Source: Eutypella sp. D-1 | Lineage: Eukaryota; Ascomycota; Sordariomycetes; Xylariales; Diatrypaceae | Direction of reading: 5' to 3' | Length of the DNA stretch: 64,000 nt | NCBI GenBank assembly: GCA_023313575.1 | Contig: JAJTTP010000015.1 | Coordinates: forward strand, 124,001 to 188,000 | Position numbers and translations under genes: made by a program | In this document: positions 11,846-22,388 of the stretch, piece after piece | How positions within the stretch are numbered: position 1 is the stretch's first letter | Layout of the letters: each line of letters begins with the position of its first letter | Notes under the pieces: generated by a model | Database searches by the model: none | What the model was told of the DNA's origin: nothing | What the model saw: only the letters and a program-made list of their open reading frames with translations

Positions 11846-12097
11846 CCAGGTTGTTGCAAGCACTTGCAGGCGCCAAGGGGATTTACTGTAAGTACATACC
11901 CCACTTTATAGCCTAGGCAGCTGAAACCGAGGCCCCGCGATGTTTGGTCCATTGCCCAGTGTCGGTAACGGCATCGGGTTGTCATACCTACATGTACCTA
12001 TGTACATAATAATGCAAGCTCCGTCATAACCTTCCAAGGTTGGAATTTCTCTGGCCTGTCACAAGTCGCAAATCCCGATTCGCATATATTATACATC

Positions 12098-12139
12098 GCA
12101 AGTCGCAAGTCGCAAGTTGCAAGTTGCGAGTCGCAAGTC
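12098..12139. repeat. Heptamer tandem repeat, unit GCAAGTC, six copies
   Basis: Six head-to-tail copies of a 7-base unit: three exact GCAAGTC copies, two GCAAGTT and one GCGAGTC. It sits in the shared upstream region of the AlkB-like gene and PEX7, about 250 bases from the PEX7 ATG. Confidence 0.85.
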
Positions 12140-12294
12140 TACGGTGTTCCACTTACCCAATTGGCCTAACGGGAAAGATCGGACGAACATAGAATACAAC
12201 ATAAAATACAGCATATGGCACACACATATCCGACGACTCGATGCGATAGGCTTCCTTCCCTTCCCTAAGGTCCAACCGGACCGGACCCAGGATC

Positions 12295-12304
12295 TATATA
12301 AAAA
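12295..12304 (+). promoter_or_regulatory. Candidate TATA box of PEX7
   Basis: TATATAAAAA lies 88 bases upstream of the PEX7 start codon, followed by an A-rich leader. Placement is plausible for a core promoter; no transcript evidence. Confidence 0.4.
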
Positions 12305-12391
12305 ATTTAGAAAATATAAAATCCAAAAGAGACAAAAAAGGGCGCGAGCGAGAACCAAAACGAACGAGTGAACGTACGACGACGACGAACC

Positions 12392-13702
12392 ATGGCTTCG
12401 ATGCTGGAGTTCCGTACCGCGGGCTTCAACCCTTACGCCGTCAAGTATTCCCCTTACTACGACTCCCGCATCGCCGTCGCCTCCGCTGCCAACTATGGCA
12501 TCGTGGGAAATGGCCGTCTGTTCTGTCTGGGTCTAGGACCCCAGGGCATCTTCGTCGAGAAGACGTATGTGAATTTCTTTTTCTTTTTTGCAGGTAGTTC
12601 GATGCGTTCGTGTTCTGACATGTGACAATAATCTAGCTTCGACACAAACGACGCGCAGTACGACCTCGCCTGGTCCGAGATCAACGAGAACCAGCTACTG
12701 GTCGCCTGCGGCGACGGCTCCATAAAGATGTACGACGTCGGCGTCGCCGGCGAATTCCCCGTCATGAACTTCCACGAGCACAAGCGCGAGGCCTTCGCCG
12801 TCGCCTGGAGCCCCGTCACCAAAGACACCTTCGCCTCGAGCTCCTGGGACGGCACCGTCAAAATCGTACGTCTTTGTTTTCATTGCGCTTCTTGAGAGAA
12901 AGATAAAGAATGTGTATGTGTGTACGCGTATCTAGGCTAACCCGCCTGCCTCCTCCAGTGGTCCCCCGCGCGCAAGGATTCCCTCAAGACGCTACCCGTC
13001 GGCAGCTGCGCGTACAGCACCTCATACTGCCCGAGCAACCCGCAACTGATCTCATGCGTGTCATCGGACTCGCACCTGCGGGTCTTCGACCTGCGGACCC
13101 CGATTTCCGCCTCCTACCACCTCGCCGTCAAGATCCCCGTACACATGCACTCGCCTTCGTCCGCGACGACGCCGCCGATGCCGGTGCCTCCACCACCGCC
13201 GCCGCCGCCAGGCCAATCGCCGCTGGCGCGCCCGCCGCCCGTGCCACCGCCCGCCGTGCCCGCTGAGGTTCTCACCCACGACTGGAACAAGTACCGGGAG
13301 CCCGTGGTGGCGACGGGGGGCGTGGACCGCGCGATCCGCACCTTCGACATCCGCAGCCCCTCCGCCGGCCCGCTGTCCCTGATGCTCGGCCACGACTACG
13401 CCGTCCGCCGTCTCGCCTGGAGCCCCCACGCCGCCGACATCCTCGTCAGCGCCAGCTACGACATGACGGTGCGTCTGTGGACCGACGGGTCGACGATGCC
13501 GCCGCCGGGCGCGGGGTCGGGACCGGGGCCGGGAGTCCCGCACCAGCACGGCGTCCAGCTCGGCGTCATGAACCGCCATACCGAGTTCGCTACCGGCGTC
13601 GACTGGTGTCTGTTCGGTGTCGGTGGGTGGGTCGCCACCGTTGGTTGGGATGAGCGCCTGCTATGTTGGGATGCGAACATGATGCTGCAGGGTCCCAGGT
13701 AG
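12392..13702 (+). CDS. PEX7: Peroxin-7, PTS2 receptor (WD40)
   Basis: Soluble WD40 receptor that binds PTS2-bearing cargo and carries it to the peroxisome. Exons 12392-12564, 12637-12865 and 12959-13702 join in phase to 381 residues. The N-terminus MLEFRTAGFNPYAVKYSP, with YDSRIAVASAANYGIVGNG next, is typical of fungal Pex7. WD-type repeats are visible at VMNFHEHKREAFAVAWSP...ASSSWDGTVKIW, SDSHLRVFDLR, GGVDRAIRTFDIR, LGHDYAVRRLAWSP...SASYDMTVRLW and TEFATGVDWCLFG...VGWDERLLCWD. The second ATG-proximal methionine (12392) was chosen over an upstream in-frame ATG at 12368 because homology starts there. Residues about 199-235 are an unusual Pro/Ala-rich insertion between blades. The start is divergent from the AlkB-like gene; the 3' end faces the DEAD-box helicase gene. 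Confidence 0.95.
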
Positions 13703-15515
13703 GCTGCTGGTTGGCCAGGTATAAGGAGAGAAAATCCCCCTGAGGGTCAACCAACCAAGCAAGCCAGCCGGTCTCCCCTATCTCTCGCCCTCAAATCTAT
13801 ACACGCTTATGTAGCAACACCATCCCCGCCCCTCCTATATCTCGGCAGGTGACGATCTCTTCAGGCGGGACTACGCTGCTACCTGAATGCTGGCCAGGCG
13901 CTTCACATCAACGCGACGAGTTAAACGTGCTGCCGAGGAGACGACGAGGAAGAGAAGGATTTAGACGAAGAAGAAGAACTACTACAAGATATATATAAAG
14001 TACGTGTTACGAAAAGGGGTTGAATAGGTACAGGACTTCCCCCATTTAAGGAGGAATCTAGGCTATTGGGCGGGGGTACGTGGTCCATGTGCTGTGTCTA
14101 CTTAGAGAGATATATATATATGGATATGCGATCCGTATTGGCAGGCGTTCTAAGGATCCTCGGGGAAGAATTGGTCCAATTGAATGAATGAATGAAAGAA
14201 TAGGTTTGCCAAATGCCACTTGTTCCCCCCCCCCCCCCTCTCTCTTCTTAGTATAAGGAGTTCCATCTCCCTCCCGTGCGATCTACGGATTTCAAGGCCG
14301 ATGCCCCAAACTTAGTAGTTGTGGATGTGGGTTTAGGGTTGGCGGACTGCACTTCCTTACTTACTGCATGGTGTGTTCTCTCTTTTTCATCTTTCCTTAA
14401 TTGCAAGGTCCGCTCAGTCAGTCAGTCAATCCACCATTTACTACTCTAGCCATTGGAAGTCAAGAACGTTATTGCATATAAGGAAGCCCACCAAAGCCCT
14501 TCACTACTACGGGACAAACACCCAAGGTTACATACACAATTGACCAGCAAACAACGACGACGACGTAGAAAGAAAGGAAGAAAAAAAGTAGAGATTTCCC
14601 ATTAGGTATCATGATAAAGGCCCGGGTTCCGGGGTGGGGTGGGGTGATGAAGGGGGATTCTGCTTTCCCCTTTATCCGTCCGTCCGTCCGTCCATTCGTC
14701 GCGTCCTATCCTGTTTCCTATCCACTTCTCTATACTCGAGACGGAACTTCCGAGACGGGGCGGCGATGACAAGAGAGGGAAGGCACGACACGACACGACA
14801 CCCACCCTTTCCCTTCAACCAGCCAGCCAGCCAGTCTATATCCACCACCACCACCAAACCCCCTTACCCCTCCCCTCCATTTCCTCCGGGGCAAGCAAGC
14901 CTAATTTCTTTTTGTACACCTTGTTTGCAAAAGTAGAAACCCGTCAAAGTCAAAGAGAGGAAGAAAAAACGAGGAACCCCCTTCTCCCCACCCTTTTCCG
15001 ACGGGTGACAAAAACTCCAGAAAAAGACAAAGACATGACGTTGACGTTGACGTTGACGTGAAAAAAAAAACCCACAAATGAAAAAAAACCAAACGTTAGA
15101 TATAGTCGAGTTCTCCCCGCCCTTCACTCTCTCCCCGTCTCTTTTCACGTTTCCCGACTTGGCAACCTAGTGTTTTGGTTTCATTTGTTCGTTTTTTTCT
15201 TGTTTCGTTCGTTTCGTGTTATGCGCGTGAATATGTGTGGTAGTTAGTGTACATGATGATGTGGTGGTGATCCGAGACGTGACGTTGATCCGACGACTGT
15301 TTTCTTCGTATACAAAGGATGGAGAAGCAAAAGGAGTAAAAGGGGAAGACCCCACTCCCTTCCCCACCCGCCGCGATCCCTCCCTCGAACAAACAGACCG
15401 TTTAGATAGTAGTAGTAAGACATGAGATGGGCGAAGAAAAAAAAAGGGACAGGGCGCTTAGTGGTGCAGTCTCCGGTTGGAAAGAAGGTCAGCGACTATG
15501 GGCGGGCGCCTCTCT
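13703..15515. other. Intergenic between convergent PEX7 and helicase genes
   Basis: 1.8 kb of low-complexity DNA with no supportable gene: C15 run near 14226, GTCC repeats (14675-14695), CGACA repeats (14787-14803), CAGC repeats (14821-14833), GACGTT repeats (15037-15058) and A-rich tracts. It must contain both 3' UTRs. Confidence 0.6.
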
Positions 15516-17789
15516 CTAGAAAGAGGGCCGCGAATCGTTGCCACGACCGTATCCTCCACCACCGCCGCGGCCGTACCCGCCACCACCACCACCGCGACTG
15601 AATCCGCCGCCGCCACCGCCGCGGCTGAAGCCACCGCCGCCACCGCCGCCGGTGCGGCCGCGACCAAAGTCTCTGCCTCCGCCACCGCGACCGAATCCGC
15701 CCCTGCCGCCACCGCGGCTGAAGCCTCCATCTCCGCCACTGGCCGCGTTAAACTTGTCCTCAAATGAGGTCACGCGATTTTGGCCAGCGTCACGATTGGG
15801 GAATCTGCTGGACAAGAACGAGCCGGTGAATCCGCCGCGCCGGCCCCTATCAGCCGCCGGCGGCTCGTCAGCGTTATCATTGAAGCCGATCCTGAGACCC
15901 TTGACCTTGGCGAAACCACGCGTTTGGGCCGATCTTGGGGACAGAGCAGGGGTCTCCTCCCACCCCAAGGCATTCAAGCACCAGTTATTCAGGAGCTGCA
16001 CAACATCCTCCGCTTCAAGTCTCCTGCCAAACTTCTGACCGAGCATAGCAAGATATGTGTGTGTGAAATAGGATCGCGGTGTTGTCTTATAGGCGGCAGA
16101 AACCTCGTCAAAGTACCGGCGCACCTCTTCTGAAGAGAATTCACTGTCGAGAACATGGCTTGCCGATTCTATCTCTTTGGTTGGCTTGATGGGCAGGTCC
16201 TTCAAGCGAGCCCGGGCTTCGGGGATTTCATCCTCAGCGAGGATCAACCATCCTTCTCCGGAGTGTCCCGCACGGCCTGTACGACCAACTCGGTGGATGT
16301 ACTGGTCCCGATCCGGGGGGAGGCCGACCTGAATGACGTGAGACACACCGGGGAAGTCCATTCCTCTTGCGGTGACGTCAGAGGAGATAAGGATGCCAGA
16401 GTTGGATCGGCGGAAAGCATCGGCACTGCGTGTGCGCGCTTGTTGAGTCAATTTGGAATGGATTTCGAAGATTGGAACGCCATCGCGACGGTCAACAAGA
16501 CTCGTGTTGCGGAATACGCGGTTGGCGAATTCAACGGTGGCAGTGTTGGAGAAGAATAGGATGGCCTTGAAAGGCATGGCAGTGGGATCTTGCTTATGCT
16601 TTTGGATTGCTTTGTTCGCGATCTCCATTATGACGGGGAAATTGTTCTCGTAGCCCTTGGTGGCAACGACGTGTTGGGGGACCTTGTGGTGGGTGGGCTC
16701 ATCATCTTCCCTGATGGTCTGAACGAACTCGAAGTTATCGGTCTTGACCATACTCTTGGCCAAGTGAACGACGTCTTTGGGAATGGTTGCAGAAAATAAA
16801 AGGGTCTGTCGGTCAACCTTGTGCCGAGGGGGGAGGAGGGCCAAGATGTTATTAATCTCCTCGGAGAACCCGACATCGAGCATTCGGTCAGCCTCATCCA
16901 GTACGAAGGCTTGGCAGTTGGGCGCGGAAACCCGAGCATAGGGGTCGGACAGGATATCATGGAGTCGACCAGGGGTAGCAACAAGAATATCACAACCTTG
17001 ACGTTGCATATTCTGGAGGGCTTCCCTCTTCCTCGTACCACCGACAGCCGTTTGAACCACTATTCCAGTGCCCTGAGCCAATTTCCTGGCCTCGACGCCA
17101 ATCTGCTCTGCAAGCTCGCGTGTCGGGGAGAGGATGATGGCGCGGATATCCTCGCTTGAGGCCCGCCTATACCGAGAAGTAGATCTCTGGGCAAGTTCGG
17201 GTTGGGCGTTGAGAATTCTCTGGAATACAGGGATAAGGAAAGCCAGGGTCTTTCCTGTGCCCGTCTTTGCTTGCGCAACCCTACGGTAAGGATTAGTTTT
17301 CAAGGGGCCTTCTCAATTGAGGGGAATTGGGGGGGGGGGGGAGGTGCTTGTAAAAGTGATCATCATAGGGAGGGAGGGAGGTAGGTAGGCTTACAGATCA
17401 ACGCCTTTCATGGCGGGGTTAATGGTCGCGGCTTGGACTGGTGTCATCGTCTCATAGCCCATTCCACGTACGAGAGCATCCACCAAGTTCTGATTGACAC
17501 CCAGCGCCGTCAGATCTTTAAAGAGAGTGACGGGTTCATCTGGAGATGCGCCAGAGGGGCCATCTTCCCTAGAGCGCACCGCGGCAGCTTCAGCCGAGTA
17601 ATACCGTGGGATAGCATGGCGAATGAGGGAAACTGGGCGTAGCACAGCTCGTGACAGTGACTGGCCTGGAATGGCTTGAGTCGACCGGATCAGGTTGGAT
17701 GATAGCAGGGTAGAGACAGTTCTTGATGAAATCTGCCGACGAGCGACACTGCCCACGAGGGCTTGTCGCTGTATGGAGGCCTTGAACAT
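15516..17789 (-). CDS. Mitochondrial DEAD-box RNA helicase with RGG tail (MSS116-like)
   Basis: ATP-dependent RNA helicase, probably acting in mitochondria on group I/II intron splicing or translation as Mss116 does. Exons on the minus strand are 17789-17395 and 17280-15516, giving 719 residues. Residues 1-75 are Arg/Ser-rich without acidic residues until about 67, as in a matrix presequence, and include RYYSAEAA near 62-69. Helicase motifs in order: Q-motif region (90-125), AKTGTGKT (about 136-143), PTRELAEQ, TPGRL, DEAD (260-263), SAT (295-297), ARGMDFPGV and HRVGRTGRAG (461-470). The last ~90 residues are Gly/Arg/Phe repeats (GGFSRGGGR, GGGYGRGG), an RGG-type RNA-binding tail. GTG at 17792 was not used; the ATG at 17789 is. 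Close to Mss116 in architecture, but exact orthology needs a search. Confidence 0.92.
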
Positions 17790-18895
17790 CACCGCGGCCG
17801 ATGAATAATGAATTGAATGACCTTCAAAGTTAACTCACACGAGAAAGACGAGATGATTGGAAGGTCAATCCAATTTGTCGCGTGAGAATTTGGAATTTTT
17901 TTGCGATGTAGGAGAAAGAAGAAAAAAACTACAAGCAGGCGGGATGAATGGGAGGATAGGAAGGTGGGCGGAAGGTGGGTGGGTAGGCAAAAAAAAAAAA
18001 GATAAGAGGGAAAAACTTCCCAATGGTTTTTATCTATCACCTTATCCTTCTTATCGCCCTTTAACTTTTAAGCTCTGGATCTTTTAGTCCGTACCTAGGT
18101 ATCTCTAGCTACTAGTAGTAACGAATATTTTTCTTGCATAGTACTTCGTACATAATATGTTAAGGGATCGATCCACTTTTCGAAGGGTCTTTTTTACAGT
18201 GCCGTACGGAACCTCTTGAAAATGATTCACATTAAACCTAATACGGGTATGTACGTGGGGTGGGGTAGGCTGGTACCTACGTACTATCTATTAATCCCAC
18301 TTAGACCTAAAAGGGTTAGCCTCTTATAATTCCATCTCAGGTTCCAAAGTACAAAATGCTCCTGTGGCGGCGATTCCTGAAATCGGCGATAAAAAAATGG
18401 TGTGGCTTTGCTGGTACCTGGGTACCTCTGTATTTTGGCCTGTCTTCTAACATGTGATATTAAAAAGCTTCTTTTCCCCATTGTCAATCTCCCATCCGTT
18501 TATTTCCTTTCGGGCGTCTCTTAGAAATGGCATTGAACCCTCCTATTGCCAGCTACAAGTATACGGAATCAACCGCGTAACGAACGGGGAAGTGTGTTGC
18601 TATTGTTGTTGGGGCAGGTTGGCGAGCTTTCTCTCTTTTTGGAGTGCCTACTAAATAAGGGGGAGAGAACGGCGGGCGGTTCGGTTCGGTCCCCCCTTTT
18701 TAAAATTCGAGATTTCCTTGTCGTTTGCTGGGATGCTCCGTCGAAGGTGACCTGCGCAAGGTTTCCCGTTGGGGGAAGGCTGTTCCTTGAAGAGCGACGA
18801 CGAAAAATCGGCATAGCTTGCTTGTCTAAGTAGAAAAACTACATAATATCCTCCTTAGAAGACGGGCCAGCCCGCTCCCCATCCTCCAGCTCATC
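17790..18895. other. Intergenic between divergent genes
   Basis: Upstream DNA of the helicase (minus) and the membrane protein (plus). It contains an A11 run near 17990, GTACCTAGGTA words near 18093 and 18413, and the 16-base palindromic word at 18140-18155 that recurs at 34735. No open frame stands out. Confidence 0.55.
18140..18155. repeat. 16-base word AGTACTTCGTACATAA, copy 1
   Basis: Contains the near-palindrome GTACTTCGTAC. The same 16 bases recur exactly at 34735-34750. Confidence 0.7.
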
Positions 18896-19883
18896 ATGCC
18901 TCTCGAATTGATCCCCGAAATGATACCGATGCGGTTCGAGCGATTCGTCGAGCTCCGGAGGTCAGCATGGCTGTCGACGACGATGTTCTCGCCGGCGAAA
19001 GACGTTTCGGCCATGCCATCAACCGCCGTAGCCGAGCCGACCAGAGGCGACGTCGAGATCGAACAGGACCTTGGCGACGAACTATTCCCCGTGCGCCAGA
19101 TTGCCTCCAATAATCATAATGGCAGCAGCAGCAATGGCAGCAGAATGGAAACGGATGATTCGGGAATAAAGTGGAGATACGCCACTCAAGGTCCGGTTTT
19201 TTTCTTCTCTCTTTTGCTTTGCAGCATCCGTAGCTAGCTGCTAGTAGACTTTTTTTCCCTGTTTAGTCGAGTCATACTGACGAGCAAGCCGACCAGGATC
19301 CCAGCTGCAGGAGGCCAGCACCCGCCACAGGGGCGATGATGTGGCTTTCGCGCGCAAGTCTTATATCGACGGCGTGGTATACATGCTCAAGGCGTTGCCG
19401 GACGACATGGACGAGCTGGAGAGAGCCGCCATCCGGCAGGCGGCCGCGGCCTCGTGCAAGGACGCGGCGTCGGGCGAGGACGGCGGCCGGGTGGCCGCCC
19501 ATCATCCGCGCGGGCGGCTCGGTTACGACGGCCGCCCTGTGCACGGCGAGAAGACGTTCCTGCACCGGTGCGTGCAGGCGAGCGTGGCGCTGCTGGTCCT
19601 GCTGGCGTGGGTGCTATTCTGCCTGTTCAAGGAAGGCGTGCGCATGGGCGCCCGCTACGAACGCCGCTATAACATCTCGCAGGTCCTCATCGAGCGGGGC
19701 GTCGTGGCCGCCAGCACCGTCGGCAAGTACAGCGTGGTGCTGCGGGCGCGGATCAACGCGATGAGCGAGACCCAGGCCGGACACGCCGTCGGCGCGCTCA
19801 CCGCCTGGACGCTGGAGAATGTCCTCGCCGGCGTCCAGGATGGCCTCGGGGAGGGCATGCAGATGCTTAAGAAACAGCCATGA
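18896..19883 (+). CDS. Hypothetical single-pass membrane protein
   Basis: Not recognised. Proposed exons 18896-19190 and 19297-19883 join in phase to 293 residues. Joining the GTCCGG donor to the acceptor after GCCGACCAG, 20 bases past a CTGAC branch site, is the option that keeps the frame open. The start MPLELIPEMIPMRFERFVEL is the first plausible ATG. Residues 100-190 are mostly polar and Ala/Gly-rich. Residues about 193-212 (SVALLVLLAWVLFCLFKEGV) form one hydrophobic helix, followed by about 80 residues rich in small and charged residues (NISQVLIERGVVAASTVGKY). The GC-rich second exon has codon structure typical of real genes. The N-terminal exon is less certain than exon 2. Confidence 0.65.
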
Positions 19884-20641
19884 CTGGCGCGCCACATGTT
19901 TTGGACAACAACCTCTCTGTACATTGTTTATAGACCATAGAAGATATATTGCGACCTGTAAATAGACCATATATAATATGTATACAAATCGATCTCTCAT
20001 GCTTGCTTGTAGGGTACGACTAGAGATGTTGGCAATCCCGATTATTTCGAGTCTAGCAACGAAAGCTTTTATGCGACAGTTCACAACAACAGCAGTCACA
20101 GTTGATATACCGGCGGGCGTCCGATTTAAAGAACCGTGTTACAAAATGTTCTGGTTATACTTAAAACAACAGCTGGACCGCCCCAGAAGCAATCCAAAGA
20201 CTGCCCGCCCATCTCTTTCGAATTCACGCTAGCCATACACGGAACTCCTCCAGAAACCCATCATCCAACAACTTAAGCATATGTGTGTGTCTACAGGCCA
20301 TTGCAGGCGGTGGCTTTTATCTCTGCAGCCATCCATCATGTCGAGGGGGGAAAGGGGCGGGGGAGGATTAATGATGATCAAGCACGATCCAAGCTCCAAT
20401 CCGATACTAGGGAAGATGTGCGCTCCGCTCCCTTTGATTTGATATAAAAATCACGCAAAGTTGTTGCTCGTCACAAGAGAGAGGAATCGGGGGGCGGCAA
20501 TACGGCATGCAGTAAGACCCAGACTCTCGATGAATACAGAGCGTGACTTGTCCCGGCCGCTTATTTGTTGTATGTAGGGAGCGCTCGTGGTCTCCGTGGC
20601 TTATTTCGACCTGGCACTAACTGGCCTGTCCGGGGTCCCCG
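19884..20641. other. Intergenic, convergent gene ends
   Basis: 758 bases between two convergent stop codons. AT-rich, with several possible polyadenylation-like stretches near 19930-19990 and no convincing coding frame. Confidence 0.55.
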
Positions 20642-21332
20642 CTACGTGGTCTTCTCGGCAGCGATCTTGGCTTCCATCTTCCGGCGCGCGGCTAGGATCA
20701 TCTCGTCTCGTCTGCGCTGCAGGGCGGCCTGCCTCTCGTCGCGGTTCGAGCTCCACCCCTTGGCCTTGGCCTCCGCCTGCTGCGCACATTCGGTCGTGAT
20801 GCGGTCCTGCAACTTGTATCGGGTGATCAGGTCCGGCTCTGCCGGCTTCGAGGGCGCCTTAGCCGCCGATGATCCTGAGGCCGTCGGAGGGGTTGCGGAT
20901 GGTGGCGGAGGAGGTGGTTGGAATCTCGCCGGGGGCTGCAAAAAGGGAGAGTCAGCAAGATGACCAAAATGGAGCGCAGTGCTGCGATTAAGCGCATGCC
21001 AGTGAGGCGAGGGTGGTTACTCCGAGAGTGGTTGCTCGTCGGGGGTGCGTGCGACTTACCGTCTCCAGCCGGCCTGCCAGAATCCTCTCAGTGGTAGCGG
21101 CGATATTCCCCCCATTCCGCTGGAGATCCCACAAGATTGTCCTCCGATCTACCTGTGGAAACATCTGCTGTATCCTCTCGACGACAGCCTCCCTGGCCCG
21201 GGATGCAGATGCGGCATCCTGGGGCTGCCGCGCCGGTGCGGCGGGGGAGAAGAACAGGTAGCGGACGATGAGCCCGCCTACGATCGCTATAATGATCAGG
21301 GAAGGGAGGGACATCTGTTGTTCGTTCTCCAT
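20642..21332 (-). CDS. CUE-domain ER membrane protein (Cue1-like ERAD factor)
   Basis: Predicted ER-anchored ubiquitin-binding cofactor. Yeast Cue1 recruits and activates the E2 Ubc7 for ER-associated degradation, and the architecture here matches. Exons on the minus strand are 21332-21060 and 20935-20642, joined in phase 0, giving 188 residues. Residues about 8-28 (SLPSLIIIAIVGGLIVRYLF) are a signal anchor. Residues about 46-89 are a CUE domain with the MFP motif (RIQQMFPQVDRRTILWDLQ). After a Pro-rich linker (about 97-125), residues about 134-188 (LITRYKLQDRI, KGWSSNRDERQAALQRRRDEM) resemble the Ubc7-binding region of fungal Cue1 proteins. An upstream in-frame ATG at 21536 would add 68 residues of low-quality sequence; the ATG at 21332 places the anchor at the N-terminus as expected. 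Divergent from SMC2. Confidence 0.87.
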
Positions 21333-22388
21333 CTTCTTCCCGTTCTTTTTTTCTTCTTTTTTTTCTGTTTGTTTGTTTAATTTTTTTTCTTTGAATTTTT
21401 TTCTGCTCCCCAATGTGAGGATCAATGACGGTGGTTTATTTATTATCCCTTGGGCGCTTTGCGGGAATGGTAAGACGGATGGAGGATAGTAACGGAATCG
21501 CTTCTTATCACCGAGAAAAAGAGAGGGAAAAAGCAATCAAGGCCAAACAAGTGATGTTGAAGGACCGGACAACAAAGTACCTAATCATAAGACAGAATTC
21601 AGAATGCAGAATGCAGAATGCAGAAGACAAGAAGACAGAAGACAGAAGTATATTATGTAGAAGTTGAAGTTGGAACCGGAGACTTATTATAAGATGGATG
21701 TAACTCTAGAATACGACCCGTGGACTCTTAAGGAAGTAATAATTTAGGTAGGTATTTGCCTTACTAAAGTTCCAAGGTTGGTGGTGGTAGCTGTCGCGTG
21801 AGTACATGTACTTAGGTAGGTAAGTACTTAGGTATGGATACCTGCCTAGGATTAAGCTGGGTTGGGGACCTACGCCTTCCCGAGGTCCTGCTTCCTGCTT
21901 CCAGGGTGGGTTGGAACCTTGAAGATAAGGGATAGAGGATACATTTGAGGCCCTTAAACTGTACACGTAAAGGCAGGCGTAAAGGGGTGCATACTTCGTA
22001 TGTAGTGGTCGATGTAACCTTGCCGCCTTTGGTAGGTATTATCGATGCAGATAGTGAGGTTTTGAGAATATGAAGATCTCATGCATTAAACAAGATATTT
22101 CAAGGTAGCGAGGGGGAAAGGGGGGCTACAAGGGCTTGAAGGGGGAGGGGAGGGTGAGTTCCAACCAATCGGCTCCCACTATTACAAGTGCGGGGCCCGA
22201 TTAGTTAAAACGATTTGTTGACTTTGGAGTTGGGACGCGTCCAAATAGCAACGGAGCAACCATGAGCGCTGGAGGTTCCCAAAACAAATCTTTAATCTTT
22301 CTCCATGATAGGTACTTAGCACCGAGAACAACCAACAGCTGAACTTCCTCGGACTCAACAACAAACCATACGAGACCCGCCCGCCAAT
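21333..22388. other. Divergent upstream region, Cue1-like / SMC2
   Basis: Contains GCAGAAT tandem units (about 21599-21630), TAGGTA-type palindromes (21744-21850) and a TTCCAAGGTTGG word at 21770-21781. No coding frame is supported. Confidence 0.55.

Larger units (their letters stand above)
11604..12391. other. Divergent promoter region, AlkB-like / PEX7
   Basis: The 788 bases between the two start codons contain a cluster of TACCTA/TAGGTA words (about 11790-11845), a palindromic CCTTCCAAGGTTGGA at 12030-12044, a heptamer repeat at 12098-12139 and a TATA-like site near PEX7. No coding frame is convincing. Confidence 0.6.

Noticed and set aside
15477..16038. Plus-strand Pro-rich and Ala/Thr-rich open frames
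   Set aside because: Antisense shadows of the Gly/Arg repeat tail of the DEAD-box helicase.
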